Shown here: positions 1 to 8,510 of the stretch, piece after piece
How the letters are laid out: every line of letters starts with the position of its first letter
Numbering within the stretch: position 1 is the stretch's first letter
Assembly (NCBI GenBank): GCA_902363455.1
Contig: CABJAC010000001.1
Span: 620,001-684,000, forward strand
Reading direction: 5' to 3'
From: Caryophanales bacterium
GTDB taxonomy: Bacteria; Bacillota; Bacilli; Exiguobacteriales; Exiguobacteriaceae
Length of the DNA stretch: 64,000 nt
Translations under genes and position numbers: made by a program
The notes under the pieces: generated by a model
What the model was told of the DNA's origin: nothing
The model's database searches: none
What the model saw: only the letters and a program-made list of their open reading frames with translations

Positions 1-390
1 TTACTGGCGCTGTTAGTCGAGCTGGGTGAACTGGCGAACGAAACGCGTTGTTTTAAATTCTGGTCGACAAAAGGACCATCGGCTCAAGTCACGATTCTTG
101 AAGAATACGTCGATGGTGTTCATTTCCTGCTTTCGTTAGGACTTTCATTGGATTATCGCAAACATGCATTTGTCGAAGGCGATTACTATTTGACGGCAAC
201 AGATGCCTTTTTAGATGTCTATAACAAAACAAATGTGTTCGCCATTTCGCGAACAGAGCAAAGTTACGAGGTTTTAATTGGTGCCTACTTAGCATTAGGT
301 GCTACACTTGGATTTACACAAGAAATGATTTTCAAAGCTTATGTCGCAAAAAACGAGGCGAATCACGTTCGCCAAGACAACGGGTACTGA
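1..390 (+). CDS. Dimeric dUTP diphosphatase (dUTPase_2 / MazG-like all-alpha NTP pyrophosphatase), 5' truncated by window edge
   Basis: The reading frame is open from base 1 to a TGA at 388-390, so only the last 129 residues are visible and the start lies upstream. The visible part opens with LLVELGELANETRCFKFW, followed by EEYVDGVHFLLSLG. These Glu-rich helices (ELGE..NE and EEYVD) match the metal-binding motifs of the all-alpha dimeric dUTPase family, which converts dUTP to dUMP and pyrophosphate and keeps uracil out of DNA. The gene is 12 bp from the downstream aminopeptidase and likely cotranscribed with it. Family assignment rests on the motifs; substrate dUTP rather than another NTP is inference. 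Confidence 0.8.
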   Translation, partial: LLALLVELGELANETRCFKFWSTKGPSAQVTILEEYVDGVHFLLSLGLSLDYRKHAFVEGDYYLTATDAFLDVYNKTNVFAISRTEQSYEVLIGAYLALGATLGFTQEMIFKAYVAKNEANHVRQDNGY

Positions 391-402
391 GGAGGAAATC
401 AG

Positions 403-1485
403 ATGAACGAACAATTACATATGCTGAAACGTCTTACAGACGCAACGGGTGTTCCCGGGAATGAGAAAGAAGTCCGTCAATTGATGCGGGAGTATCTTGA
501 ACCACACGCAGAAGCCTTTCACCAAGATGGATTAGGAAGTTTGTTTGCTGAACATCAAGGGGCAGAAGAAGATGCGCCACGAATTTTGATTGCCGGTCAT
601 ATGGACGAAGTCGGATTCATGGTCACAAAGATTGATGAAAAAGGATTCCTTCGTTTCCAACCACTCGGCGGATGGTGGGGACAAGTTCTTCTCGCGCAGC
701 GTATGAATATTGTCACGTCATCTGGTGAAGTCATCCCGGGTGTCATCGGAGCAAAACCACCTCATGTTTTACCACCGGAAGCGCGCAATAAACCAGTCGA
801 GATCAAGGATATGTTCATTGATATCGGCGCGACTTCAAAAGAAGAAGTCGAAGGATGGGGAGTCCGACCGGGAGATACGGTTGTACCGCATTGCGAATTT
901 ACTGTGATGAAAAATGATAACTTCTTAATGGCCAAAGCATGGGATAACCGGATAGGTTGTGCAATTGCGATTGAAGCCATTAAGCGTCTGAAAGCAGATG
1001 GACATCCGAATACGATTTTTGCCGGTGCTACGGTTCAAGAAGAAGTCGGATTACGTGGTGCTCAAACGATCGCAAACTTGCTTCGTCCGACGATTGCGTT
1101 TGCAGTCGATACGGGTATTCCGGGTGATACACCGGGGATGACCGATCGGGAAGCGCTATCGAAACTCGGAGAAGGTGTTCAAGTCATTATCTTTGACGCA
1201 ACGATGATAGCACACCGTGGTTTGGTTGACTTCGTAACGACTGTTGCCAAAGAAGAAAATATTAAATATCAATTGGATCTGACACCGGGTGGCGGAACGG
1301 ATGCAGCGAAGTTCCACCTGTCGCATACAGGAGTACCTTCTCTTGCCTTAACAGTTCCGATCCGCTACTTGCATACAAACGTTTCGATCATGCATAAAGC
1401 AGATTTTGAAGCGGCCGTCGACTTGATTGTCGCGGTCACGAAACGTTTGGACGCAGAGACGGTCCAAGCGATTTATGAGGGGTAA
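403..1485 (+). CDS. M42 family zinc aminopeptidase (glutamyl/deblocking aminopeptidase, YsdC-like)
   Basis: The 360-residue product has the M42 metallopeptidase pattern: HMDEVGF near residue 68, the bridging-metal segment WDNRIG near 180, VQEEVGLRGA near 213 (catalytic Glu pair), an AVDTG segment near 233 and a C-terminal GGGTDA. These enzymes are cytosolic, form large tetrahedral oligomers and trim peptides from the N terminus. The ATG at 403 follows GAGGAGG at good distance, and the length is normal for the family. It ends 3 bp before the rRNA methylase start, so the two are probably cotranscribed. Exact residue preference cannot be read from the sequence. Confidence 0.92.
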   Translation: MNEQLHMLKRLTDATGVPGNEKEVRQLMREYLEPHAEAFHQDGLGSLFAEHQGAEEDAPRILIAGHMDEVGFMVTKIDEKGFLRFQPLGGWWGQVLLAQRMNIVTSSGEVIPGVIGAKPPHVLPPEARNKPVEIKDMFIDIGATSKEEVEGWGVRPGDTVVPHCEFTVMKNDNFLMAKAWDNRIGCAIAIEAIKRLKADGHPNTIFAGATVQEEVGLRGAQTIANLLRPTIAFAVDTGIPGDTPGMTDREALSKLGEGVQVIIFDATMIAHRGLVDFVTTVAKEENIKYQLDLTPGGGTDAAKFHLSHTGVPSLALTVPIRYLHTNVSIMHKADFEAAVDLIVAVTKRLDAETVQAIYEG

Positions 1486-1488
1486 ATT

Positions 1489-2244
1489 ATGAAACATATT
1501 TCATCTGCAAAAAATGAGATCGTCAAACAGTGGAAAAAATTACTGACGAAAAAAGGACGCTTGCAATCAAAACGTTTTCTAATTGAAGGAGAACATTTGG
1601 TGGAAGAAGCCGTTCGTGCAGGAATTATCAAAGAATTGATTGTCCGAGAAGATGTTCAAGTACCGGGTTCTTGGAAAAAGAATGCCGCTGACCTGATTAC
1701 GATTGATGAATCGGTCGCAAAAGTTCTTTCCGAAACAGAAACGACGCAAGGGATTTTCGCAGTCTGTGAAATGAAGGAACAGACAGAACGCTTGGAGCGT
1801 GGGCGTTATCTGTTGCTTGACCGTCTTCAGGATCCGGGTAATGTCGGAACCATGATTCGGACAGCGGATGCTGCCGGATTTGATGGGGTCATCATTGGAC
1901 ATGGAACGGTTGACGTTTATAACAGTAAAGTTCTCCGGGCGACGCAAGGATCGATTTTCCACCTGCCCGTAATCATGATGTCACTGGAAGATGCCATTCA
2001 AGATTTACATGAACTCGGAGTCTTTATCTTAGGAACGGATTTACGCGGGGCACAGCCTTATACAGATGTTGAAAATCTAGGCGCCATCGGATTAATCATC
2101 GGAAATGAAGCGCAAGGTGTCGCGCCGGAATTACTCGATCAATGTGACGGGCGGGCTTATATCCCGATTCGCGGAAAAGCAGAATCGTTGAACGCCGCAG
2201 TTGCTGCCGGAATTTTACTGTATCATTTTGCTCCGGCTGATTGA
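1489..2244 (+). CDS. ysgA: TrmH/SpoU family RNA 2'-O-ribose methyltransferase (YsgA-like)
   Basis: The 251-residue product has the three SpoU motifs of knotted SAM-dependent methylases: NVGTMIRTADAAG near residue 119, IGNEAQGVAPELL near 205 and IPIRGKAESLNAAVAAGILL near 224. The N-terminal ~100 residues are the substrate-binding part typical of RlmB/TsnR-like members. It probably 2'-O-methylates a ribosomal or transfer RNA; the exact nucleotide is unknown. It sits directly upstream of pheST as ysgA does in B. subtilis, but the small spore gene sspI found there is not seen. The TGA overlaps the -35 of the proposed pheS promoter. Confidence 0.9.
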   Translation: MKHISSAKNEIVKQWKKLLTKKGRLQSKRFLIEGEHLVEEAVRAGIIKELIVREDVQVPGSWKKNAADLITIDESVAKVLSETETTQGIFAVCEMKEQTERLERGRYLLLDRLQDPGNVGTMIRTADAAGFDGVIIGHGTVDVYNSKVLRATQGSIFHLPVIMMSLEDAIQDLHELGVFILGTDLRGAQPYTDVENLGAIGLIIGNEAQGVAPELLDQCDGRAYIPIRGKAESLNAAVAAGILLYHFAPAD

Positions 2245-2269
2245 ATCAAAAACGCGGTCATGTTAAAGT
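2241..2269 (+). promoter_or_regulatory. Probable sigma-A promoter for the pheST T-box leader
   Basis: TTGAAT (2241-2246) and TAAAGT (2264-2269) are separated by 17 bp and lie just upstream of the T-box RNA. Both boxes are imperfect (4-5 of 6 matches). The -35 box overlaps the ysgA stop codon. Confidence 0.45.
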
Positions 2270-2275
2270 AAATGA

Positions 2276-2530
2276 CAGCAGAACATTTAACGAGACAATG
2301 ATGGAACAGAGTAGGTTAGAAAACGATTCAATCAGGGAGAGGAAGCCTTGGACTGAAAGCTTCCTTATGAATCCGCTAGCTGAATTCACTCCGGAGTCGC
2401 ACGAGAAATCGTGACGGGAAGCGCCCGTTATCGCGCTGCTTGAGGACTTGATGAATTCAAGTTGAACAAGGGTGGTACCACGATGAAATTGAATCGTCCC
2501 TTCGGCATAATGCCGGAGGGACGATTTTTT
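2276..2530 (+). promoter_or_regulatory. T-box riboswitch, phenylalanine specific, controlling pheST
   Basis: The leader has the conserved T-box sequence AAGGGTGGTACCACG (about 2469-2482), the 5' Stem I AGTAG element at 2310-2314, a Stem III-like hairpin just before the T-box, and a terminator whose 5' arm competes with the T-box antiterminator. The likely specifier codon is TTC (2385-2387, in GAATTCACT), which reads Phe and fits the downstream phenylalanyl-tRNA synthetase. Uncharged tRNA-Phe should bind the specifier and T-box bulge and switch transcription on. The specifier position is inferred from its place on the 3' side of Stem I; a second GAATTC lies in the Stem III hairpin. Confidence 0.92.
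2492..2530 (+). terminator. Rho-independent terminator of the pheS T-box
   Basis: AATCGTCCCTTCGGCAT pairs with ATGCCGGAGGGACGATT and is followed by a run of T. It is the regulated terminator of the T-box leader. Confidence 0.93.
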
Positions 2531-2555
2531 TTATTTTAAAGAAGGAGTGAGGAAC

Positions 2556-3578
2556 ATGCGGGAACAATTAGAAGCGCTTCGTGATGAAGCCCTGCAACTG
2601 GTGAAGCAGGCCGGCACACAAAAAGAACTGAATGATGTTCGGATCAAATATCTTGGAAAAAAAGGACCGATTACAGAAGTCCTGCGTGGAATGGGTAAGT
2701 TATCAGCAGAGGAACGTCCGGTCGTGGGCGAAATCGCCAATACGGTTCGTGGCGCGATTCAAGTAGAACTTGAACAGCGACTTGCGGATGTCAAACAACA
2801 GGAAATGAATGCGAAATTGGCACTCGAGGCGATTGATGTAACACTTCCCGGTCGTTCGAAACAAGTTGGACAAGCCCACTTATTACAACAAGTAACAGAT
2901 GAAATCGAAGATATCTTCGTTGGACTCGGTTATACGATTGCCGAGGGACCGGAAGTCGAGCAAGATTTGTTTAACTTCGAAATGTTAAATTTACCGAAGG
3001 ATCATCCGGCTCGTGATATGCAGGATTCATTTTATATCACAGATGAAATTTTGATGCGGACGCATACGTCACCGGTGCAGGCCCGGACAATGCTCGCTTC
3101 AAAAGGAGAACCCATCCGGATTCTTTGCCCTGGTAAAGTCTATCGCCGGGATGAAGATGATGCGACGCACTCTCACCAATTCATGCAAGTGGAAGGTTTG
3201 GTCGTCGGTGAAGAGATTTCGATGGCCGATTTAAAAGGAACGCTCGAAGCATTTGTGAAGCAGATGTTCGGCGAAGCGCGTGAAATTCGTTTACGTCCAA
3301 GTTTCTTCCCGTTCACTGAACCATCGGTCGAAGTCGATGTATCGTGCTTTAAATGTGGCGGTAAAGGTTGCAACATCTGCAAACAGACAGGTTGGATTGA
3401 AATTTTGGGAGCAGGTATGGTTCATCCGCACGTGCTGGAAATGGCGGAATATGACAGTACAAAAATGTCCGGCTTTGCCTTCGGAATGGGGATTGAGCGA
3501 ATCGCCATGTTGAAATATGGTGTCGATGATATTCGTCACTTCTATACGAATGACGTTCGCTTCAGCGAACAGTTTTAA
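2556..3578 (+). CDS. pheS: Phenylalanyl-tRNA synthetase alpha subunit
   Basis: The 340-residue product is the catalytic class II subunit of the alpha2-beta2 enzyme that charges tRNA-Phe. It has the N-terminal coiled-coil arm, motif 2 around [12 protein letters not shown] and motif 3 [17 protein letters not shown] near the C terminus. A four-cysteine segment, [12 protein letters not shown], precedes motif 3, as in many bacterial PheS. I chose the ATG at 2556 because it lies 8 nt after GAAGGAG (2541-2547); an in-frame GTG at 2547 overlaps that ribosome-binding site. pheT follows after 12 bp, and both are controlled by the upstream T-box. Confidence 0.97.
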   Translation: MREQLEALRDEALQLVKQAGTQKELNDVRIKYLGKKGPITEVLRGMGKLSAEERPVVGEIANTVRGAIQVELEQRLADVKQQEMNAKLALEAIDVTLPGRSKQVGQAHLLQQVTDEIEDIFVGLGYTIAEGPEVEQDLFNFEMLNLPKDHPARDMQDSFYITDEILMRTHTSPVQARTMLASKGEPIRILCPGKVYRRDEDDATHSHQFMQVEGLVVGEEISMADLKGTLEAFVKQMFGEAREIRLRPSFFPFTEPSVEVDVSCFKCGGKGCNICKQTGWIEILGAGMVHPHVLEMAEYDSTKMSGFAFGMGIERIAMLKYGVDDIRHFYTNDVRFSEQF

Positions 3579-3590
3579 GGGGGAAAACAG

Positions 3591-5987
3591 ATGTTAGTCT
3601 CAAAACAATGGTTACAAGAATTTGTGGATGTGCGTCAAACATCAGGTCAGGAATTAGCCGACTTGATTACGAAAAGTGGGATTGAAGTTGAAGGTGTTGA
3701 GGTGCGCGACGCTGACTTGAACAACATCGTCGTCGGTCGTGTCTTGACGAAGGAGAAACATCCGGAAGCCGACAAATTAAATGTGACGACAGTTGATATC
3801 GGGCAAGACGAGCCGGTTCAAATCGTCTGCGGTGCACCGAACGTCGATGTCGGACAAGATGTCATCGTAGCGCGTGTTGGCGCACGCCTTCCGGGAATCA
3901 AAATCAAACGGGCGAAACTCCGTGGAGTCGTTTCAGAAGGCATGATCTGTTCTCTTGAAGAACTTGGATTCGAGAAAAAATACATCCGAGAAGACGAGCA
4001 GGACGGAATCCATACGTTCCGTGAAAAAGTTGCACCGGGCCAAGACGTATTAGAAGTACTCGGGATGCATGATGAAATCTTGGAGCTTGGGCTGACACCA
4101 AACCGTTCGGACTGTCTCAGCATGTACGGCGTCGCCCACGAAGTCGCGGGAATCTTGAATACGAAACCGGTTTTCCCGACGGTCGAACTGACGGAAACGT
4201 CTGCAACTACGGGTCTCGAAGTCCGACTGGATTCAGAAGCCTGTTCGTTTTACGCAGCACGTGAAATTCGGGACATCGTCATTGCCGAATCACCACTCTG
4301 GTTAAAAAATCGTCTGATTGCAAACGGAATTCGTCCAATCAACAACGTTGTCGACATTACGAATTTTGTTTTACTGGAGACAGGGCAACCACTCCATGCT
4401 TTTGATGCGGAAAAACTCGGTCAACAGATTGTCGTTCGACAAGCGGCAGCCGGGGAAACATTCCAGACACTGGATGAAGTGGAACGGACACTCGACCCAT
4501 CGATGCTCGTTATCACAGATGGTGAACGTCCGGTCGCACTGGCTGGTGTCATGGGCGGGACGAATACGGAAGTAGATGTGACGACGACATCAATCGTCCT
4601 TGAGTCTGCATACTTTGCACCGACTTCTGTCCGTAAAACAAGCCGTGTTCTGGGGCTGCGTTCAGATTCAAGTTCCCGTTTCGAAAAAGGTGTTGATCCA
4701 CGTCGAGTGCTGTTGGCACTTGACCGTGCGGCGATGTTGATTGCAGAAGTGGCAAGTGGAACAGTTCTTTCCGGTATTGCCCAGGCCGGCACACTGGAAC
4801 TCGAAGATCGTTTAATTGAAGCCAGTGTCTCGTATATCAACCACCGTCTCGGTATGGAAATTGAAGGGACAGTCATGAAAGATCTGTTGGAACGCCTCGG
4901 TCTTGAAGTCGAATTATCGGCAGATGCTTTAACAGTCAGTGTACCGACACGGCGTCAAGATTTGATGATTCCGGCGGATTTAGCAGAAGAAGTTGCGCGA
5001 CTCTATGGCTACGACGCGCTGACTTCAAGCCTGCCGCGGGAAGCAAGTCGCGGATTCCTGCCCAAACGTAATCAACACCGCCGTCAGATTCGTCGTCTTC
5101 TTCAAGGTGCCGGATTGTCTCAAGCAATCACGTACTCGTTGACGAGCGAACAACGGGCGATGCAGTTTAACGAGCAGCAGGATCTGCATCCTGTTAAATT
5201 AGCTATGCCAATCAGTGAAGCCCGATCGACACTCCGGACCTCGTTACTGCCTGGAATGTTGGAAGTTGCACAACATAATGTCGCGCGCCAACATGCAGAT
5301 TTAGCTTACTATGAACTCGGCAGTGTATATTTGCAACGGGATGCTTCGCTTGAGACGTTACCGATTGAGCAAGAGATGGTTGCCGGCATGATGGTAGGTC
5401 TGACAGAACAACACCGGGTGCACGGAACGCAAGTCAAAGCAGACTTCTTCGTCATGAAAGGGATCGTCGAAACACTCGCTGAGTCACTTGATGTCACATT
5501 ATCATATGAAGCAGTAGTTCTCCCGTCGATGCATCCGGGACGGACAGCACGGATTTTCCTTGACGGTGAGGCAATCGGTTTCATCGGACAAGTCCATCCG
5601 GGATTATCAAAAGAAGAATATGGTTTGAAAGAAGTTTATGTGTTCGAACTGGATGCGATGGCACTCTATTCAAAAGAGGCTCGTATCTATCAAGAAATCT
5701 CGCGTTTCCCGTCAATGACACGGGATATTGCGATTGTTCTTAAACGTTCTGTATCCGCAAGCGAAGTGGAGACCGTCATTACGCAGGCTGCGGGACCGCT
5801 GCTGAAGCAAGTGGAACTGTTTGATGTATATACAGGTGATAACGTTGGGGCCGATGAGAAATCGTTCGCATTTTCATTACGTTATCAAAATAAAGAGCGA
5901 ACACTCGTCGATGAGGAAGTCACGACAGCTCATCAACAGGTGGTCGAAGCACTCCAATCGACGTTTGACGCCGAGTTGCGTGCTTAA
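3591..5987 (+). CDS. pheT: Phenylalanyl-tRNA synthetase beta subunit
   Basis: The 798-residue product has the full bacterial PheT order: an N-terminal tRNA-binding EMAP/OB domain (about residues 40-150, VGRVLTKEKHPEADKLNV), B3/B4 editing domain (about 210-380), B5 domain (about 405-475), the catalytic-like core, and a C-terminal ferredoxin-fold anticodon-binding domain starting near residue 700 (ISRFPSMTRDIAIVL). Length is normal. RBS AAGGGGGAAAA precedes the ATG. It is the second gene of the T-box-controlled operon. A small hairpin (TGGCTT/AAGCCA, 6009-6022) follows but has no T-run. Confidence 0.97.
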   Translation: MLVSKQWLQEFVDVRQTSGQELADLITKSGIEVEGVEVRDADLNNIVVGRVLTKEKHPEADKLNVTTVDIGQDEPVQIVCGAPNVDVGQDVIVARVGARLPGIKIKRAKLRGVVSEGMICSLEELGFEKKYIREDEQDGIHTFREKVAPGQDVLEVLGMHDEILELGLTPNRSDCLSMYGVAHEVAGILNTKPVFPTVELTETSATTGLEVRLDSEACSFYAAREIRDIVIAESPLWLKNRLIANGIRPINNVVDITNFVLLETGQPLHAFDAEKLGQQIVVRQAAAGETFQTLDEVERTLDPSMLVITDGERPVALAGVMGGTNTEVDVTTTSIVLESAYFAPTSVRKTSRVLGLRSDSSSRFEKGVDPRRVLLALDRAAMLIAEVASGTVLSGIAQAGTLELEDRLIEASVSYINHRLGMEIEGTVMKDLLERLGLEVELSADALTVSVPTRRQDLMIPADLAEEVARLYGYDALTSSLPREASRGFLPKRNQHRRQIRRLLQGAGLSQAITYSLTSEQRAMQFNEQQDLHPVKLAMPISEARSTLRTSLLPGMLEVAQHNVARQHADLAYYELGSVYLQRDASLETLPIEQEMVAGMMVGLTEQHRVHGTQVKADFFVMKGIVETLAESLDVTLSYEAVVLPSMHPGRTARIFLDGEAIGFIGQVHPGLSKEEYGLKEVYVFELDAMALYSKEARIYQEISRFPSMTRDIAIVLKRSVSASEVETVITQAAGPLLKQVELFDVYTGDNVGADEKSFAFSLRYQNKERTLVDEEVTTAHQQVVEALQSTFDAELRA

Positions 5988-6019
5988 TAATTAACAGCAT
6001 TTGTGGACTGGCTTAAAAG

Positions 6020-6195
6020 CCATTCGCTACACAGGTAAGAGCGGCGAAAGCAACTATTATTTTGGCGGATGAGCCGACAGGAGCGTTTGATGAGAAAACC
6101 GCGGCTGATACGATTCATTTGTTTCAACAATTGAATCGTTGCGTGATTACAGTCGCGCGCAGCGGATCATATCATCGAACTGAAGCCACAACGTT
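6020..6195 (+). pseudogene. Decayed fragment of an ABC-transporter ATPase (Walker B region)
   Basis: Translation around 6038-6148 gives AAKATIILADEPTGAFD and then LFQQLNRCVITV, which closely matches the Walker B/D-loop part of antimicrobial-peptide or lipoprotein exporter ATPases (consensus LADEPTGALD...LF..LN). The expected H-loop region is damaged. In another frame the DNA at about 6152-6188 still reads SRAADHIIELKP, resembling the usual ADRIIEL ending, so a frameshift separates the two pieces. No Walker A, signature motif or permease is present, and a stop (TAA, 6014-6016) lies just upstream in the main frame. I read this as a relic, not a small gene. Confidence 0.75.
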
Positions 6196-6250
6196 TTCAA
6201 ATGAGAACGAATGTATACCTACAAACGGTATCACGTTGATGCACCGATAC

Positions 6251-6310
6251 AAAAAACACCGGATGACCTCCACCGTTCTTAACGGAAGAGGAAAGCATCC
6301 GGTGTTTTTT
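6251..6310. terminator. Bidirectional Rho-independent terminator
   Basis: AAAAAACACCGGATG (6251-6265) is the exact reverse complement of CATCCGGTGTTTTTT (6296-6310), with a 30-nt loop that has its own weak pairing. With A-run and T-run on both sides it can stop the ABC relic/pheST transcript on + and the MFS operon on -. Confidence 0.85.
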
Positions 6311-6324
6311 CATATATGAAGCAA

Positions 6325-7509
6325 TCAAGAAGCAAGCTTTTGGTCGTGGGGAGGTTGATTTTGACGGTTGAATACAAAATAGATGAAACCACTGGTAAGG
6401 ACGATGATGCTGCAAAACAAGAACATCTTCGAGTAACCGATGCCTGCTGCAAGGCTTGAGAGCAGTAAAGCTCCGAGACCAAAACCGCTGTCATATGCCA
6501 AGAAAAAGGTGGAGATGGCTTTTCCTTTCTGATGCGGAGCGGCATACGTCAGCATGACCGTTTGAAGACCGGGGAAAATTGAGGCAGAACCGACACCAAT
6601 GATCAGAGCGGCCAGCAACAGTCCAAAGAGCGAGGGAAATATGCCTAAAATCAAAAAGCCGATGGCATACAAACCAAAAGACGGAAACAAGACGAAGCCG
6701 GGACCTTTTTGATCAAACCATTTTCCGGTCAAAGGACGAATCGCGACCATCCCAAGTGCGACGACGGCATAAAAATAAGAGGCATACGTAATGTGTCCGA
6801 TTGTATCCGCATAAAGTGAAATGAAGGCAGATGTACTGGAAATCGCGACGCCGGCGAGAATCGTAGCAGCGAGCAACAAAGGACGCGATAAAAATAAGGA
6901 CTGGTGCAGACGGAACACCTGTGTGCTCGACACATGCTGACTCGTCAAAGGAAGACGAATCATGAGCATAAACGAAACCAGTGCGAGTAAAGCGACCATG
7001 ATGAAATAGACGAAGAACGCTTGTTGTTGAATCAATGCCAACCCGATGACCGGACCTAAAACGGAAGCCAGATTCATCGAAAGAACAAAATAGCCCATAC
7101 CTTCTCCTTGGCGTGATTTCGGAATGAGTGTCGTCACAGCCAAGCTGATGGAGGAAGATAACATCCCAAAACTAAATCCGTGTAACACTCGGACGGCAAT
7201 CAGATAGATGAACGAGTCGAGCGGCAGGACAAAGACATATAACAGACTCATGAACGTAAACAATCCTGCCGACAGAAGTAATATCCGCTTTAAGTCAAAT
7301 CGATCGAGCCAATGACCGATCAAGGGGCGTGAACAGACGGTTGCTAAAATGAAGCTTGTCACGACCCAACCGAGTGCCGCTTGTGAGACATCAAACCGTT
7401 TAGCGGCCAGTAACGGCAAGGAAGCATTTAATAAATAAAATGTGATGAACAGAAACAGGTTGATCACAAGCGTCAGGACATAGTGGCGATGGAATAAACG
7501 GTTTTTCAA
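6325..7509 (-). CDS. MFS drug/metabolite efflux transporter (DHA1-like, 12 TM)
   Basis: The 394-residue product is hydrophobic throughout with about 12 membrane segments. It has the motif A-like loop after TM2 (RPLIGHWLDRFDLKR, residues about 61-75) and a motif C-like GPVIGLALI in TM5, both typical of proton-driven drug:H+ antiporters. The likely start is TTG at 7509-7507, preceded by AGGAGGAG; it overlaps the marR stop (TTGA), so the two are translationally coupled. Being in a MarR operon suggests induced efflux of a toxic compound; the substrate cannot be told. Confidence 0.88.
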   Translation of the reverse strand: MKNRLFHRHYVLTLVINLFLFITFYLLNASLPLLAAKRFDVSQAALGWVVTSFILATVCSRPLIGHWLDRFDLKRILLLSAGLFTFMSLLYVFVLPLDSFIYLIAVRVLHGFSFGMLSSSISLAVTTLIPKSRQGEGMGYFVLSMNLASVLGPVIGLALIQQQAFFVYFIMVALLALVSFMLMIRLPLTSQHVSSTQVFRLHQSLFLSRPLLLAATILAGVAISSTSAFISLYADTIGHITYASYFYAVVALGMVAIRPLTGKWFDQKGPGFVLFPSFGLYAIGFLILGIFPSLFGLLLAALIIGVGSASIFPGLQTVMLTYAAPHQKGKAISTFFLAYDSGFGLGALLLSSLAAGIGYSKMFLFCSIIVLTSGFIYFVFNRQNQPPHDQKLAS

Positions 7510-7943
7510 TGGAGCTCCTCCTGTTCATTGGGACGGTGTGTCGCCAGCAGGTGTGTCAGGATGGAGCCCATCATCTGCTGTTCGTCGTTCGAAAGCGTTT
7601 CTAAAAAACGCTGATGGGCGGCCTGGACTGCTTGATCCATTGCTTCAAAAACATCATGTGCTTGTCGTGTCAAGGTGACGGTACGTTTTCGGCCAGATCC
7701 TGTCCGAGAAATGAAGCCGAGTGTCTCGAGTCGCGTGACGGTTTTCGTGACAGCTGGTTTTTCAATGACCAAATATTTGGATAAAGCGACTTGTGATACG
7801 GGTTCAAGTATCGCAACAGCCTTTATTAAAGCCCATTGACCGGTGTGTAACGAAAACGGAGCAAGCGCGACATCGATGTCGCGTTTGACGAGGCGTGCTA
7901 CTTTGGACAATTGACCCAGTAAGTCTTCTTGGTGGGCGGACAT
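7506..7943 (-). CDS. MarR family transcriptional regulator
   Basis: The 145-residue product has the MarR winged-helix layout: ALIKAVAILEPVSQVALSKYLVIEKPAVTKTV spans the recognition helix region and is followed by a wing with GFISRTGSGRKRTVTLT. It is the first gene of a two-gene operon with the MFS transporter and most probably represses it. A perfect 32-bp palindrome covers its ribosome-binding site and abuts the -10 box, which points to autorepression. The effector is unknown. Start ATG at 7943-7941 with AAGGAGG about 6-7 nt upstream. Confidence 0.9.
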   Translation of the reverse strand: MSAHQEDLLGQLSKVARLVKRDIDVALAPFSLHTGQWALIKAVAILEPVSQVALSKYLVIEKPAVTKTVTRLETLGFISRTGSGRKRTVTLTRQAHDVFEAMDQAVQAAHQRFLETLSNDEQQMMGSILTHLLATHRPNEQEELH

Positions 7944-7950
7944 AAAAAAC

Positions 7951-7982
7951 CTCCTTTAAGTTAACTAGTTAACTTAAAGGAG
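7951..7982. promoter_or_regulatory. Palindromic MarR operator
   Basis: A 32-bp perfect inverted repeat is centred between 7966 and 7967; its core is AGTTAACTAGTTAACT, typical of MarR operators. It covers the marR ribosome-binding site on the minus strand and touches the -10 box (7981-7986), so bound repressor would block RNA polymerase. Confidence 0.88.
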
Positions 7983-8010
7983 TATACCGAATCCAAGAGG
8001 ATGTTGGCAA
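7981..8010 (-). promoter_or_regulatory. Sigma-A promoter of the marR-MFS operon
   Basis: On the minus strand TTGCCA (8010-8005) and TATACT (7986-7981) each match consensus at 5 of 6 positions, with an 18-bp spacer. The -10 overlaps the end of the operator palindrome. Confidence 0.75.
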
Positions 8011-8016
8011 GGCGAT

Positions 8017-8301
8017 TCAAGATGTTTTTGGAAAAACGATTTGAACCGTCACTTGATCCCTCGTACCGTGCAGATGCGCCGCGACACCTAAACGTTCCAT
8101 TAGCCTGCGTTCTGTTAACGTCAAAATGATAGCATTACCAGAAATTAAAACGTTATAGCTTGCCGGAAATAGGGTAATTTTACGAAAAGAGAGTTCTGCT
8201 TCGATATTTGTTTGAAGGCGTCGAATGATGGCTTCAATGCTGCGCAACAAGATACGTAACGTAAAAAGGTTTGGCGATGTAATCATCAATCCCAAGATCA
8301 A
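8017..8301 (-). CDS. Small hypothetical protein (up to 94 aa)
   Basis: I do not recognise this ORF. It would encode a basic product with a hydrophobic beginning and a second half rich in alternating hydrophobic residues (YNVLISGNAIILTLTERRLM; VTVQIVFP), suggestive of a small alpha/beta domain. The start is uncertain: a TTG at 8301 lies only 1 nt after AAAGGA, and an ATG 15 nt further in lacks a well-spaced site. It sits between the marR promoter and the TnpB element; its 3' end overlaps no other gene, but the marR -35 is only 7 bp beyond. It may be a remnant of a longer gene interrupted upstream. Confidence 0.4.
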   Translation of the reverse strand: MILGLMITSPNLFTLRILLRSIEAIIRRLQTNIEAELSFRKITLFPASYNVLISGNAIILTLTERRLMERLGVAAHLHGTRDQVTVQIVFPKTS

Positions 8302-8410
8302 ATCCTTTCATTTGTATCATGGCTATCTGAAGCTTAACTGAAGATGAATTGACGTGTATTCTTTTTTTAGACAAAACCAGTCAGAATGTAGCTACCGTTC
8401 GTTTACACTT

Positions 8411-8510
8411 GAACTACCTCCACCTACGCTTCACTTAGAGGTGAAGGATTCCTGAGTTATCCGACCTGACGGTCGAAACCTGATCAGGCTAACCCCGTCG
8501 TCCCGACGGT
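8411..8510 (-). ncRNA. Putative omega/reRNA scaffold at the 3' end of tnpB
   Basis: Reading on the minus strand, the tnpB 3' end and the right end hold consecutive stem-loops: CCGTC/GACGG (8495-8509), the palindrome CCTGATCAGG (8479-8488), CGACC/GGTCG (8462-8475) and a terminal CACCT/AGGTG hairpin (8421-8443). In TnpB systems the guide RNA overlaps the tnpB end and runs through the right end, with the guide taken from the flanking DNA. The guide here would begin near 8410 and run to lower coordinates. The structure is seen; expression and function are inferred. Confidence 0.6.

Noticed and set aside
6062-6319. 85-codon ORF as a small functional gene
   Set aside because: It contains only the Walker B part of an ABC ATPase, then runs out of frame into the terminator; better read as a relic.
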